The notes below the pieces were generated by a model, which saw only the letters and a list, made by a program, of their open reading frames with translations, searched no databases and was not told the origin of the DNA. This document shows, piece by piece, positions 27,953 through 40,728 of a stretch of DNA of 64,000 nucleotides. Location of the stretch: NCBI RefSeq assembly GCF_049306965.1, contig NC_133182.1:45514001-45578000 (forward strand), read 5' to 3'. Every line of letters starts with the position of its first letter. Positions within the stretch are counted from its first letter, which is position 1. A program made the translations under genes and the position numbers. Source of the DNA: Danio rerio (Eukaryota; Chordata; Actinopteri; Cypriniformes; Danionidae).

Positions 27953-30370
27953 GTCACACTGCACTTTTCTCCCCATAGACTTCCATTTATAGGCAAGTGA
28001 ATGCGTCAGATAGAAAACGCAAGGTCGTGCAGCAAGTTTTGCATTTTCCTGCATTGGAAAGTTCAAGTTTAGTGAACTCTGACCTGCAAAATGTCATCAC
28101 ATGATTGCGTGAGACCATCAAGGATGAAAACAGACAGAAACTTTTTTTAAATGTCTAATCATCTTTTTTTAATCCCGCCCTTTTTCGCAGCGCAGCGCAG
28201 CGCTGCACAACAGAATTTCCCACGTACAAACTCTAATGTGACTGCAGCATTAAGACACAGCTATTCGGCTTATTATCCCTATCTTCACGATTCTACTATG
28301 TTGTAACTGGCTCATTGTTTCAATAATTACAACAACCTGTTTCTTTGTTTGGTTCACTGATTATTCTGCTGCACATATTGTATTACCCTCAAGTTCAAGC
28401 TTGACGAATTCTGACCTGTGAAATTGCATCACATGGCTTTGTAAGACCAATCAAAGATCAAAACAGTACTTCTCTGTAACATTTAAAATATGGACCAATT
28501 GCTTGCTTTTTTAATGTCTTGTTTAATCGCGCCCCTTTTCACAGTGCCGTACAAAAGAATTTTGCAACCTCAAACACATTGAGACAGAAGTATTTAACCC
28601 ATATATTGATGCTGAGGAGCCCAGTGTAACCAGAACACTCCAGCACAACAGGCAGGAGAAAGCAAGTAACTAAAATTAGTTTTAAGGTCAAGCATATGCT
28701 TACAAATCTAAGCAGCATTCATCCACCTTGGAACCTTGCCCTTGATTAAACAGAGAGGGTAGGTAATTAATCAGCCAATCAATTCTTATTTTGGATTTTA
28801 AGAGTCTTTTGACCGAATTATTATAGGCATATTAGGCACCAGTGAAACAGGAGAACTGCCTTTATTCCTTTAACCAAACAGCAATAGACCAGTAATCCAA
28901 ATCTGACTTGAACACAACATGGTTTTTCCTGCTAAATATAGTTCTAAAGTAGTTGTTGATATAAAATTGACCCAGATTTTTGTGAAAAACCCAAGCAATC
29001 CACACATTCAAATACACAGAAAATAAATTAAGAAAAATTAGTTATGTGAAAAAAAAGATGGAATGACACAAGGAGAAAGTACTGAGCTACTGAAAATCCT
29101 TTTTAGTTAGGCTAGACAACTTTAAAGGGGTGTTAGGGGTGTAGCTGTTTGAACATAAATAACATCTTTGAATGTAATACGCTCAGTATTCAAGTTCAAA
29201 GCAACGGGAGACATTGGCTTTTACGGAGGCTTTTAACAAAGTTTGGGGCCTACTAAGAAAATACATCCGGGTTAATGAAATTACAAACGCTTTAGGTTAC
29301 ACACATATCTCACCCGCATACACCCGGTGCAGTGAAGAGGTGTGGCCAGAGGCAATGTAATGTTATGGCAGAGAAACCTAAAATGCTGTCCAAATGCTGC
29401 TATTTCCATAGAGCTTCTTCAGTTTCTGTAGTTAAGCTTCCAGAAGACACTACACAAAAAGAGAAGTGCTTACAATTGAATTTTAATTATTATTATAGCT
29501 CTAGCATTTAACAAAGGACAGCTTTCAGAATCTCTCAGTTCAGTGCTGAATTCAACTAAAAAGTCCTAAAAGAAGGCACAGCTCCAACCATAATAGACAA
29601 AGACACGGTCACACTGCACTTTCTGACCCATAGACTTGCATTTATATGCATGAGAATGCAACAGACTGGAAACGCAAGCTTGTCCAAGCCAAGCTTGGCG
29701 AATTCTGACCTGTTAAATCCAACACAATCTCACGGCAATTCGTAACTTTTTGATTTAGTGGCTAATTTGTATGAATTCATACGATCTAATTTGTACAATT
29801 TATTATGATTTGCTCATCCCCCAATGACGGTTGGGTTTAGGGGTAGGGTTAGGTATGCCTCCTTTTTAAAATCAAACAATTTCGTACGAATTAGCCACTA
29901 AACTGGCAAAACGTAAAATACTTACGTTTTCTCGTGAGATCAGGCTGGTTAAATCGCATCACATGGCTTTGTGAGATCAATCGAAAATTAAAACATGACT
30001 TCTCTGTACTGAAATTTAAAATATGGACCAATGGCTTGCTTATTTAATGTCTTGTTTAATCCTGCCCCTTTTCACAGTGCTGTACAACAGAATTTCGCAA
30101 CCTCAAACACATTGAGACAGAAGTATTTAACTCATATATTGGTGCTGAGGAGCCCAGTGTAACCAGAACACTCCAGCACAACAGGCAGGAGAAAGCAAGT
30201 AACTAAAATTAGTTTTAAGGTCAAGCATATGCTTACAAATCTAAGCAGCATTCATCCACCTTGTAACCTCGCCCTTGATTAAACAGAGAGAGAATCTCTC
30301 CAGTTCAGTGCTGAATTCGACTAAAAACTCCTTAAAGACGGCGCAGCTCCAACCATAATAGACAAAGCTG
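27953..30370. repeat. Cluster of diverged direct copies of an unnamed repeat
   Basis: A unit containing TCACACTGCACTTTCT, GGCGAATTCTGACCTGT, ATCACATGGCTTTGTGAGA and GCACAACAGGCAGGAGAAAG recurs at 27953-28240 (most diverged), 28383-28760 and 29604-30300. The last two are alike over about 370 bases. A second unit, TTCAGTGCTGAATTC...CCAACCATAATAGACAAAG, recurs at 29529-29604 and 30291-30366. This implies local segmental duplication followed by drift. No coding is seen. Confidence 0.75.
29720..29947. mobile_element. Foldback hAT-like MITE, 228 bp, with 8-bp duplication
   Basis: The ends are CAACACAATCTCACGGCAAT and its mirror GTGAGATCAGGCTG. GTTAAATC is duplicated at 29712-29719 and 29948-29955. 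The neighbouring repeat copy at 28383 lacks the insertion, which shows the empty site and dates the insertion after the local duplication. The centre holds GGGTTTAGGGGTAGGGTTAGG. Confidence 0.92.
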
Positions 30371-31855
30371 TGGATTGTGAAGCAAAACCTGGAAGTATTT
30401 TTTATTTGTAAAAGTGATCTATTACATGCACAGTGTCTAGTGTTAACGGTATATTGTAGCCAGGAAGTAAACAAGGATGTAAACAAATGCTGTTTGGCAC
30501 TGCTAGCAATTTAGCTGCAAATTCATGTTTATCAGTCAAACCCTTGTAAACACCCACAATCTTCACCAGCGATGCAGGGTCTCTATGCAGGCGCTTTCCC
30601 AGCGTTCTAGATCTCTAATAATGCTTACAACCCGAATATACGTGAAAGACCCATGTCAGGTTTTATTTTAGAGAGCAGGCATTAGCCTAAGCCGTGTCCT
30701 CTTCATTTTCTGTCTAGTTCAGGCTCACATTGACATGGCTACACTGACTGACATTTACACAGCAGAGGCACATCACATGCTAGTAGAAGCATGACTGGAC
30801 ATGACACTTCCACACACACACACACACTGCAGTATCTGTCATCCTAACAATTAAATGTTTGCATTAGCTTCCATGGGGAAGTTAAACATTGTTCCACAAT
30901 AGTTGTTTTAGAGCCATGCATACTTCTGATAATGTGTTGTTGCATGGCATACATTTTCTTTATTCTTAGAAGCTCTGCTATTTTGAGAATGCAGCGTGAG
31001 TTTTATTCAATTATACATCACGTTAATCTAGCACAGTGTTGGCCACTGCTGCAGTTCATAATGAGTCTCTTCATGAGATGCTGAATCATCCGCACAAAGG
31101 ATTTATAGACAAAGAGATTATCAAGAGAGTCACATGTTATATTTAATGGACAAGTGCTTTTATTGCAGGCTCTTTTCCAACCAATGAGACTATAAATTTG
31201 GCATTACTGCTCTGCATTGGCCTGTTGAGAGAGCACCATTCATCTGCTGACTGCTTCTATGTGCTTCTGTGAAGGTCAAAGGTTAATTTTATAGGGTGGA
31301 AATTAACAAAGGAATATTTATTTATGTGCTACAACAACCTTTCTGAGAGAACATTTTTGCATTTGAACACAGACAAATGCATGTATTGATCAAAGCCTAT
31401 TGGGTGAAATGTTAGTTTCCAGCTCAGACTGTGGTGACAGTTTTGCAAAATCATTGTTGTGTATTGCTTCTAGTTTGTTTCACAGTTGTGCCCAGTGAGT
31501 AATGCTGAAAAGTCTTAGAATCAAATACACTATTGCAGTAGACCATATTGCAGAGCACACTGCAGTTTGGAAAGACCAATGATTGGTGCTAAATGGTTAT
31601 GATTTAGAATAAATTTGAAAATATATTACAACCCCTAAACATAACCAATAGTAACAGGGCTGCCAACTCTCACATAATCTTACAGTATTCAGTCTACATA
31701 AAAACCAAGTGGCATAATTGAGTAAACGTAATATGAACATTATCTTGATGGATAAAGCAAAACAATAGGTGAAACACATTTTAAAAAGTACTAGGTTTAC
31801 AAATAACTGTAAAAAAAAAAGTATCTATATTGTTCTGCAAAGGAAGAGTTCTCTC
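30371..31855. other. Intergenic, nothing recognised
   Basis: Unique-looking sequence with a short CA run near 30810. I see no exon, RNA gene or named repeat. Confidence 0.5.
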
Positions 31856-31864
31856 TCATTAGTG

Positions 31865-32057
31865 CAGGTATGTGAAACTCAATTCCTGGTGGGCCGCAGC
31901 CCTGCACAGTTTAGTTCCAACCCTAATTAAACACACCTGATAAAACTAATTGAGTCATTCAGGCTTGTTTGAATCCTACAGGTAAGTGTTTTGGAGCAGG
32001 GTTGGAACTAAACTGTGCAGGGCTGCGGCCCACCATGAATTGAGTTTGAAATCCCTT
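31865..32057. mobile_element. hAT MITE, 193 bp, with exact 8-bp duplication
   Basis: A nearly palindromic element with AAACTCAATTCCTGGTGGGC mirrored near the right end. CATTAGTG is duplicated at 31857-31864 and 32058-32065. It is a relative of the element at 24949. Confidence 0.93.
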
Positions 32058-32391
32058 CATTAGTGTCATAACTGCTATTTAATATACATTTAGGTTAGAA
32101 GATGCACATTTGAGAGGGGCATTTTATGGCAGGGGTAACAGCCTTTTATGTAAAGATGTCGGCATGCATAGTTTTGGAAGTTGACAAAACTAAAGTTTAA
32201 ATAATATATATTTTTTGACTAAGCATAGCTCCTGATAGATGTATTTATTTATGTTTTGTATGAAGCAGAAAGGAGGGATGAAGTCATAATAAATCCAATT
32301 CTTGGCCAAGAAACAACACATAACAGATAATTCTGTAAAACATATCTTTTTGTTGTCTATAGATTTTCATTATAACTTAATTAATATTCAT

Positions 32392-32634
32392 TAATTCATT
32401 CATTAATTTTTATTTGGCTTAATCTCTATTTCAGAGGTTGCCACAGCAGGATTAACCACCAACTGTTCCAGCATGTTGGCCAATTTAGTTTATTTAACTG
32501 ACCTAAAGCACATGTGTTTTGACTGTGGGGAAACCGGAGCACCTGAAGGAAACCCACGCAAACATGGGGAGAACATGCCATCCCCACACAGAAACACCAA
32601 CTGACCCAGCCGGGACTCGAATCAGCGATCTTAT
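32392..32634 (-). mobile_element. DANA SINE, partial
   Basis: The minus-strand copy contains the 3' tail and the middle up to the B box region, with an internal gap relative to other copies. Confidence 0.85.
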
Positions 32635-32639
32635 TTATG

Positions 32640-33390
32640 GAAAATATTTCTTAAATGATTTTAACATTTTACTTCAGTTGTGTCTTTATATTGTTTTCCA
32701 GTTACATTTTGAATTGAAAATGTTCTTTTATTTATTTATTTAGAATAGAATAATTGTATGATAGTAAAAATACTCTATTTAAAATAAATATTTTAATATT
32801 ACATATTTAAATATTACAATAACGTATTTTTAGTTTTTATATATTTCTAAATAAATGGGGTGTGGCTTAATGTGGGGGCGTGGCTATAGGTGTGGGGTAA
32901 AAAAATCTCACTTCAAGCTTTGTTTTTTATGTTTGTACAAACCAGCAGGTTTGCCAAAGTTGTATATAAACAGCAAAATGAAAAAAAAAAAATCATATGG
33001 TACAAGCATTTTGATGTTATCTTAACATAGTATTGTGCAAGAAACACTGTGCAATTTAACCTTAACTGTACTACAACTACTACCCCTAATGATGAATTAT
33101 CTAAACCTGAACTTATTTTGAACATTAAATCATATGCATTTGCCATATATTATTTTTAAGGCTGATCTCAAAAATATATAATAACTGAATAATATATTAT
33201 TTTTTTTATATAAATTCCAGTATTATAATTGAATAATATGCAATTTTTTGAATAAGTTAAAACAATTTATAAAGTAACATTTAATGTATTTTATTTGATG
33301 CATTATTTTAATTAGAACAATAAAAACAAGTTTTTTTGATTTGCTGCTCTGTATTCTCTTTTAGGAGGCATGAGAAATACTATATCAAAC
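32640..33390. other. Intergenic, nothing recognised
   Basis: Very AT-rich sequence without recognisable genes. Confidence 0.5.
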
Positions 33391-33394
33391 CATT

Positions 33395-33395
<1 letters not shown>

Positions 33396-33487
<92 letters not shown>
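33396..33487. repeat. (CAAT)n microsatellite
   Basis: About 23 perfect tetranucleotide units. Frames reading SINQSINQ through it are artefacts. Confidence 0.97.
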
Positions 33488-33488
<1 letters not shown>

Positions 33489-33672
33489 CACCCACATTTT
33501 TGTCTTGTCTTGTCTTATTCAAGTATCATTAAGCTCAATTCAGTACATTTAGGATACTCAGCATAAACTATTTTAGGATGTTTGCTGAGCCCCTGCACCC
33601 CTTTTTGATAACCACTGAAGTAGAAAGCACACATGAGCATCACAGAAAACAATTACGTAAACATCACATTGC

Positions 33673-34381
33673 ACAATAACACTTTATAAATACAGTATAT
33701 GAATAATGATGTGTTAATATGAGAATTAAACATTACTTTATAATGAACTAATGATGAGTTAAGGCATGCGCTAATCATGAACTAACTTTGACTACAACAT
33801 GAGTCACATGAGTTCAATAACGGCTACCTCAAATACTTGTTATTACATGATTGTTAATTAATGTATTAATTACAACATTAGTTTATGCTTTATTCAACCA
33901 TTATGAACTCATGATATGTTAATGTATAATTATGACTTTACTTGGAGGGGCACATAATCATTAACTAATCCTTAGCTACTCATGAACTCCTTGTGTACGT
34001 CAGTCTAGTGTATTTACACTGAATAACAGTAGAAAAGCATTCTGTCAACATCAACAGTTTAAACACAGGAGCTAATGAGTAGTTAAGGATAAGTTAATGA
34101 TGAGGTGCCCCTACAAGTAACGTCATGGCATAGTAATACAGCTCATGAGTTCATGTTGGTTACATTTAGCTTAAACTTAAATGTTAATTAATACATTAAT
34201 TAACAAAATTCAGACATGAATAAGTCTTATGACTAATGTTGTAATTAGAGTTAGTTCATGATTAGTGTGTGTCTTAACTCATCATTAAATCATAAAGTAG
34301 TAATGTTTAGTTTACACATCGAACTAGTATGAAATAATGATTAATTATCATTTTTCATGTACTGTTATTGTAAAGTGTAAA
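33673..34381. mobile_element. Non-autonomous DNA transposon with CAATAACACTTTA-type ends
   Basis: CAATAACACTTTATAAA on the left is mirrored by TTATTGTAAAGTGTAAAC on the right. Many ATTAATTAA and TCATGA words inside form further imperfect palindromes. No coding is seen. It is related in end sequence to 23737-24301. Confidence 0.65.
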
Positions 34382-34389
34382 CTTTTTTT

Positions 34390-35180
34390 AAAGCCATTGC
34401 CACCAGTGGTTCTCTTCTCTCTGCAATTTAACATCACTCTCACATGTAGACAGACAAGACCATCACCCCTGTGTAAACTTTCAGAGACAGGATAGTCTCA
34501 TGTCAAGTGTAAAACTGATTAGAGGTTTGATGGATATAGCAGTGGAAACACAATGATCTTTACATGCAAATACATTTGGAGAGCTTCACAAGATCAAAGA
34601 CCTTCTGTGGTGTGTCTGAGGAAGTTTAACTGTCTCAAAATATCAAATAACTCATTTTCTCTGCAGCGGCTGATTAAACCCAAACGCTGCTCTCAAAAAT
34701 GTCCTGATTCTCAAAGATATCAAAGCGAGAATGTGGGAAAAAAGAGGGCTTTTGAGCTGATATAATTTTTATCTCGGCATCTTGCTTTATCTGAGGGTAA
34801 AGCAACAGCAGAAATGATCATGATGCCACAAGGGGTCAGTCTTACCACATGCCAGTTTCTGCGGTTTATTCATTACAACAAAGACTGCAGTAATCTCCAC
34901 TAGGTTTAATGCCAGTTGATAGGGAAAGTAGATAATCTCCGACATCCTTCCTTCTTCCCTGATTGGTTGAGCACAAATAAGAGGATTTTTAAAGGTGCTC
35001 TGAGAACAAACTCAATTTATTTCAACAAATCCAAAATCAGATCTATTGTTTCACCTGAAGAAAGGTAACTGAGTCTAAATATTACTTTTCAGCAGATGTT
35101 TGATAAACAAACACAGACATTCACATAAAATTGAGTAACTAAATCTACACCCACACATTTAGACACACATTATTAAATTA
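34390..35180. other. Intergenic, with a weak promoter/exon-like patch
   Basis: Around 34960-35067 (plus strand) there is CTGATTGGTTGAG (inverted CCAAT), an AT-rich TTTTTAAAG, then CCTGAAGAAAG followed by GTAACTGAG, a donor-like site. No partner exon could be found, so this may be chance. Confidence 0.25.
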
Positions 35181-35181
35181 T

Positions 35182-35707
35182 TTAATCCACAGGACCTTTC
35201 CGAAGGTCATCTGATATCAGTATCCCGTTGAGAATCATGACCCTTACACAACGGCCAGGAACAAAACTAGAATCTGGGTCTGTCTTTGTCCTGCTGAGTG
35301 CTTCTGACATTTTCAGTGCAAGTAGGTCTGTTATTCTGCCATAATAACAGAAGTTGTTCAAAAGTTTGCAGGGAGAGAATTGAAAATCCTGCAAAAGGCT
35401 TTGAGTGGCTGGTTGTGATGAATAAAGAATGAACAGGTGTGATAAAACAAGCACGAGGCACATAGAGTAGATAGCGAACACATACAGTTTTGAAATGAGG
35501 GCATTACTAGGTTGGAAACAAGTCACAGATTACAATATCATTGTCAGGGTTGATGAGCATGAGGGGAGGTATATTAGTGTAGAAATGTGTGCCACGCAGA
35601 TACTCACCCAGCAGTACTGACCTATTTAGTGTGAGCACTGCCATAGCTTTTCTCCCTTCACATACGGTCAGAAAGTCAAACACTTCTGAAGTCATGACTA
35701 TCCACAA
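35182..35707 (-). other. Coding-like region of unknown identity
   Basis: Two minus-strand frames in tandem (35507-35707 and 35182-35526) carry mixed, protein-like stretches such as FDFLTVCEGRKAMAVLTLNR and VRVMILNGILISDDLRKGP. A consensus donor (CTGCTGG then GTGAGTAT) follows the first stretch near 35608. I recognise no family. It may be a lone exon, a decayed gene or chance. Confidence 0.2.
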
Positions 35708-36595
35708 GTAGGGGTTTTGTTCGTTCTTTATGTTTTTTGCAATGACTTTGACTGAGATTTTGTACAGTATTTTGTGGGCTGTATTTTGGGAGTGTGCCAG
35801 GGTTAACCACAGGTTTTGAGGAGAGTATTACAGATATTCAGTCTTGCAGTAGATTCATGTGTTTACTCTGGATTTCAGCCACACTGCTGATTAAAGACTC
35901 AGAGGGTTGGTGGAAAGCCAAGTTGATACACACACTTTGAGCACATAGCATATGTATCCGATTAATATGAATTCAACTTTGAGAGATAATGATGTTAAAA
36001 CAACACTGAAAAGCATACAATAAATCTACAGTACTGTTTCTGTGTATTAGATGCTACAATTATTAACAAAAAAGGTTAAACATATTCAAAATGTGTCACT
36101 GTATGCTAAAACTAAACCAATAGTTTGCACAATATTTTAAAGCAAATGCTAAAATATCAAAATGACCAATTCAATCCATAGAAAAGTGCAGGAAAATCAA
36201 ATTTGTTCTTGATTATTTTCAGTTATTTCATTATAATTGATTTGTTTTTACAACCTTAATAACTACACAAACAGTTCAAGTAAGGAACATTGAGGGACAT
36301 CTCATTTGCAAAAGATTGTTATTTTTAAACAATCATCCAGCCAATTAGTCAGTATGTTAACTATTTAACCAGTCAGTCAAACAGCCATACAACCTACTTA
36401 AGAATCAACCAACTATCCAACCAGTCAGTGGGGGTGGGGTGGGAGGGTTTGGGTTGGGTGTTGTAATAGAACACAGCCAGAAACTATGTTTCTCTAAAGG
36501 TGTAGTTTGAATCGTACAATTTAGCGACTCAGGTTACTAATGTTCACCGATGTTTGTAAGGATGAAAATTGAGACCTTAGCAACCAACCATTCAG

Positions 36596-37088
36596 TCAAA
36601 AAACCAACCAAATAATCAACTATCTAACCAACTATCTAACCAACCAACCAACCAACCAACCAACCAACTAACCAACCAATCATCAGTCAAATAACCAGTC
36701 AGTCAACCAACCAACCAACTAGTTAGTCAGTCAGTAGTGTCTGGATGCAGCCGTGATGATGCAGCTGAGATTGCATCACTCAGCAATGCAATGTCAGACT
36801 CAATGCACTTAATGGAGTGAGTGACGTCACTGTGATGGGTAGGGTTAGGAGTGGGGTTAGGTGAGCGCATTAGAAAGCATTAGATGCAGCTCAGATTGCA
36901 CTGCACCGAGTCTGCAGCCAGACCCCTCTCCAGTCAGTCAGTCAACCAACCTACCAACCAACCTACCAACCAACCAACCAACCAACCAACCAACCAACCA
37001 ACCAACGGTCAGTCAAACAACCAGTCAGTCAAACAACCAACCAACCAATTACCCAACCAGTCAGTCAGTCAGTCAGTCAACCAACCAA
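36596..37088. repeat. (CCAA)n/(CAGT)n minisatellite split by a small foldback element
   Basis: CCAACCAACCAA and CAGTCAGTCAGT tracts at 36596-36735 and 36928-37088 are separated by a unique insert at about 36737-36925. The insert's ends (TCTGGATGCAGC and TCTGCAGCCAGA) mirror each other, and its centre is GGGTTAGGAGTGGGGTTAGG. Frames reading NQPTNQPT are artefacts. Confidence 0.85.
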
Positions 37089-37471
37089 CATAACAGCCAT
37101 TAGTAGAATACAAATTACATGTCAAAATAATACTATATTAATATGTATGTAAATAATTACAGTTCTATAGAAGATTAATAAACAATAATTAATAAACATT
37201 ATCTGATATCATGGCATTCGGACTCTTCTGCAGAAATATGTTTGTTATTTTGTTTGGTTGACTACTTTCTGGACAACAGTAATTGAGAAATGCTTATTTC
37301 AATGAAACCTTAGCCTAATAAACAATACATAAACCTTTTAAAACTGTAGATTAATCTAGTGATTACATTTGTATAAGCAAATAAACTTGTATATACTCTG
37401 ATATTGCCAGTATAAGAAAAACACATTTTATGTTATTATATGTTTAAATAATATATATGCACTTTTTTTGA

Positions 37472-37621
37472 CCATTACGTGCAAAATATGCTGACTACCA
37501 GGCAGCACTGAGAAGTGTGTTTGATGTGAGGCTTCTCAGGGACGGTGAAAATGCTGAGGATGTTGGCATTGGGGACATCACTGTGCTTTTGGTTGATTCT
37601 CCAGTGGGACTGACAGGCTGA
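37472..37621 (+). pseudogene. Short coding-like fragment of unknown origin
   Basis: A 49-codon open stretch reads AALRSVFDVRLLRDGE, then DVGIGDITVLLVDSPVGLTG, before a stop. The composition is strongly protein-like compared with neighbouring frames, and protein-like residues continue in the same frame after the stop to about 37728. It resembles the fragmentary coding remnants often left by DNA transposon or multicopy fish genes, but I cannot name a family. Confidence 0.3.
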
Positions 37622-38207
37622 ATCACTGGGCTGAAGCAGATGCAGCCAGTTTCTTCAGCACTTCAGCTGACTGGGCACACGAGGAGAGCACAGCCACTGC
37701 CCTCATTTTCACTGTCAGACCAAACTGAAATATTTTGCCTTATAGTTCTTATATATATTTTTTGCATTAACCATCAAATAGAACAGTCTAATTAATTAAA
37801 TGAAATTAACTACTTTCACTAATATATTGATGAAAGTTTCCTGTACTTAATGGAAACAAATTACATGAACTCAAAATTGATTGAATTAAGCTGGACTTAT
37901 ACTGACTGAGTTGACTTAGTAAGCCGTATAAAGGGAATACATGTTGAAATTATTTGGTGTGTTTTATGCTGGAATTTACAGAGTTTTTTTTTCATTTAAA
38001 AATGTTTATATTAATGGTTTATAAGTAAACTGATTAATCTGATGTCATAAACAACATCTTGACAAAAAACAAAAAAACAACAAAAAAAAATGTCAAAAAT
38101 CTATTACAGTACAGTTCTGTAATCAACAATCCGTTACATCACATTGCGGTGTTCCTCAATATGAAAGGGATTTGGATCCTGTTTTAACATCAGGGGCTCT
38201 ATTTTTA

Positions 38208-38497
38208 AGAAGGTTGCTGGTTTGAGCCTCGATTGGGTCAGTTGGCATTTCTGTGTGGAGTTTGCATGTTCTCCCCGTGTTTACAGTGGTTTTATCCGGG
38301 TGCTCCGGTTTCCTCCTCAAGTTAAAAACTCGCAATTTAGGTGAATTGGGTAAGTTAAATTGTCCGTAGTGTATGTTTGTGAATGAGTGTGTATGGGTGT
38401 CTTCCAGTGATGGGTTGCAGCTAGAAAGGCATCCGCTCTGTAAAACATATGCTGGATAAGTTGCTGGACCAAGCCAAAAAGAAAATGAATGAATGAA
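38208..38497 (+). mobile_element. DANA SINE, lacking the tRNA head
   Basis: It starts at AAGAAGGTTGCTGGTTTGAG (B box) and runs to AAGAAAATGAATGAATGAA, with a small deletion near the 3' end. Confidence 0.88.
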
Positions 38498-38499
38498 AT

Positions 38500-39600
38500 A
38501 ATAGAAGCATCCCCTAATTATACCATATACATTCTCACTCTCCTGTGAACAAAATTGAATCCTGGAGGCCTTTCAAGTTTTAATAAGCTTCAACAACCAC
38601 TGAATAAAAGTACATCTCTTAGAAAAAAGAAAAAAAAAACACACACAAAAAAAAAATGTTTTCCTCACCAATTACTCAAGCATCTTAGAAAGTGTCTTCA
38701 GATACATATACCATTCATCATAAAAGGGTGGATCAAAGAGCCAAGCCTGATAAAACAGAATGTTTTAGTATAAACAAAGGCACAGCTTAAGCAAGTTTAT
38801 TCAATCTCAGATGTAGGTTGCATCAAAACAAAACTGTCATCTTGGCAAACTAATATTCCCTTTTTTGCGCAGTCGCAGGGATACATTATTCTCTCCCGTC
38901 TGGCCATTGTAAATATCCCAAAAACCATGTATCCTGCACTTTTTCCTTAACACAAACTGGCTAGAGCCACTCGCTGCTCTGTTTAATTGGGAAATCACCC
39001 CAGACTGCTGGTCCTCTGGCTGCCAATCACAGCTTCTCTTTCCCTAATACACTAATAGGCACTGAAGCCATGATAATCTTGGGTTGTTTCTTCAGCACAC
39101 AGTGCATGAGGGATTGAGCGCACAGTGTCTGCATGCACTGCGCACTAATGATAGAACCTGCTGTCTCTGGCTGCTCTGGCTAAGTGATATTTCAGTGGTT
39201 TATTTCTCTTCATTAGGGCACAGTGTGTGCGTGTGCACCAGCACAGAAAGTGAGGACCACAGCCTTTGATGGGATCTTACTGTATCTGTTCTCTGTGCTG
39301 CGACAGGGATTGGGCCGGCATTAGTGTGACTGGAGATATCGAAGTATTGCACATTCCCAAGCCCATAATTGGTCTGTCAGTCCTGCAAGAAAAAGCCCTC
39401 CAAGGACTTCATAGAAGTCATTGATTTCATGATGGCAAAAATTTCCAGATGTCAAAAAAAAGTCCTTTCTTCCTCAAGCCTCGCATTAGGCACAAGAGCT
39501 TAATTCTCCCTTTAATTGATCTGTCTGGCCGATAATAAAAACAAAGAGTGTTGTTGCACACAAAAGCAAATACATTTTCACAAACCTGCAGTGGCACATG
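38500..39600. other. Intergenic, nothing recognised
   Basis: Mostly unique-looking sequence of moderate GC content around 38940-39500. I see no splice-framed exon. Confidence 0.5.
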
Positions 39601-39602
39601 TA

Positions 39603-40543
39603 GGGCTCTATTTAATGATCTAGGCGCAAAGTCTAAAGCACATGGCGTAAAAGCTTAAAGCGTGTGTCTGAATCCACTTTTGCTATTTTAAGGATGGAAA
39701 AATACAGTTTGCGCCGTGGCGAATGGTCTAACAGGGTTGTGCTTATTCTCTTAATGAGTTATGGGTGTGTTTCGAGCAAAACATGCAATAAACCAATCAG
39801 AGTCTCATCCCACATTCCCTTTAATAGTCAGTTGTGTCGCGCCATGACACATTTGCTATTTACATGGCGGACTTTGTAAGTGGAAAAACTGAATGCCTCA
39901 CTTGCGAGAAAACAGTTAAACAGACCATCTGCAGTACAAGAATAAAGAACAAGCCTCCTCCATTTGGCCTCTTTACTTTCACTTTATTTTACTTTTACTC
40001 TACTCCTTTACTTTTGTATATAAGAATGCGATGCAAATAATGCTAATAATTAATAATACTGCTAATAATAACAACATTATACGAATGCAAATTGTCATGA
40101 ATAAACTGAAAAAAGCCCCCCAACACGAAGAAGGCATGGAGGCAGTGGTTTTTGTATTTATTTAGAAAATAATAACTTTTGTAATATTTTAATACTTAAA
40201 TTTTTTTCGTGTGTAAAGAAATTTGTGTGTTGCTGTACATCCTATGTGTTTTAAAAAATGTGTAAGCGTTTGGACCTGCATAGGCTCATAACTAACGCAC
40301 TGTGCGCTTTACTTTAGACTGGCTTTTAGTCAGTCAATAACGCAGTCTAATTCAAAATAGCAATGCCTCTTAACACATCTTTTTAGACCAGAACACCCTT
40401 GGGTCCACAAAGCGGTGCAAATGGATTTTCTTTTTAAATAATGTGGTGCAAAACTTGAAAATTAGAGTTGCGCTGGTCTGAAAATAGCAACAAATCACGC
40501 CATGGGTGTCTTGTGCCTTATTGCTCCAGGTGTATGATAGGGG
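39603..40543 (-). mobile_element. Non-autonomous DNA transposon, GGCGCAA family, copy 3 (inverted)
   Basis: It starts GGGCTCTATTTAATGATCTA and ends with GGTGTATGATAGGGGC, the reverse of copies 1 and 2. Matching blocks include AGTCTCATCCCACATTCCCT and ATGAGTTATGGGTGTGTTT. It is shorter than copy 2. Confidence 0.72.
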
Positions 40544-40620
40544 CAATAATGTTTTTGCCAAACATATGCAAGTAAGTAATATAAAAAATAAAAATAACTG
40601 TGTGTGTTTGTGTGTGTGTG

Positions 40621-40728
<108 letters not shown>

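Noticed and set aside
33396-33487. CRISPR-like regular array
   Set aside because: It is a tetranucleotide microsatellite with no spacers, in a vertebrate genome.
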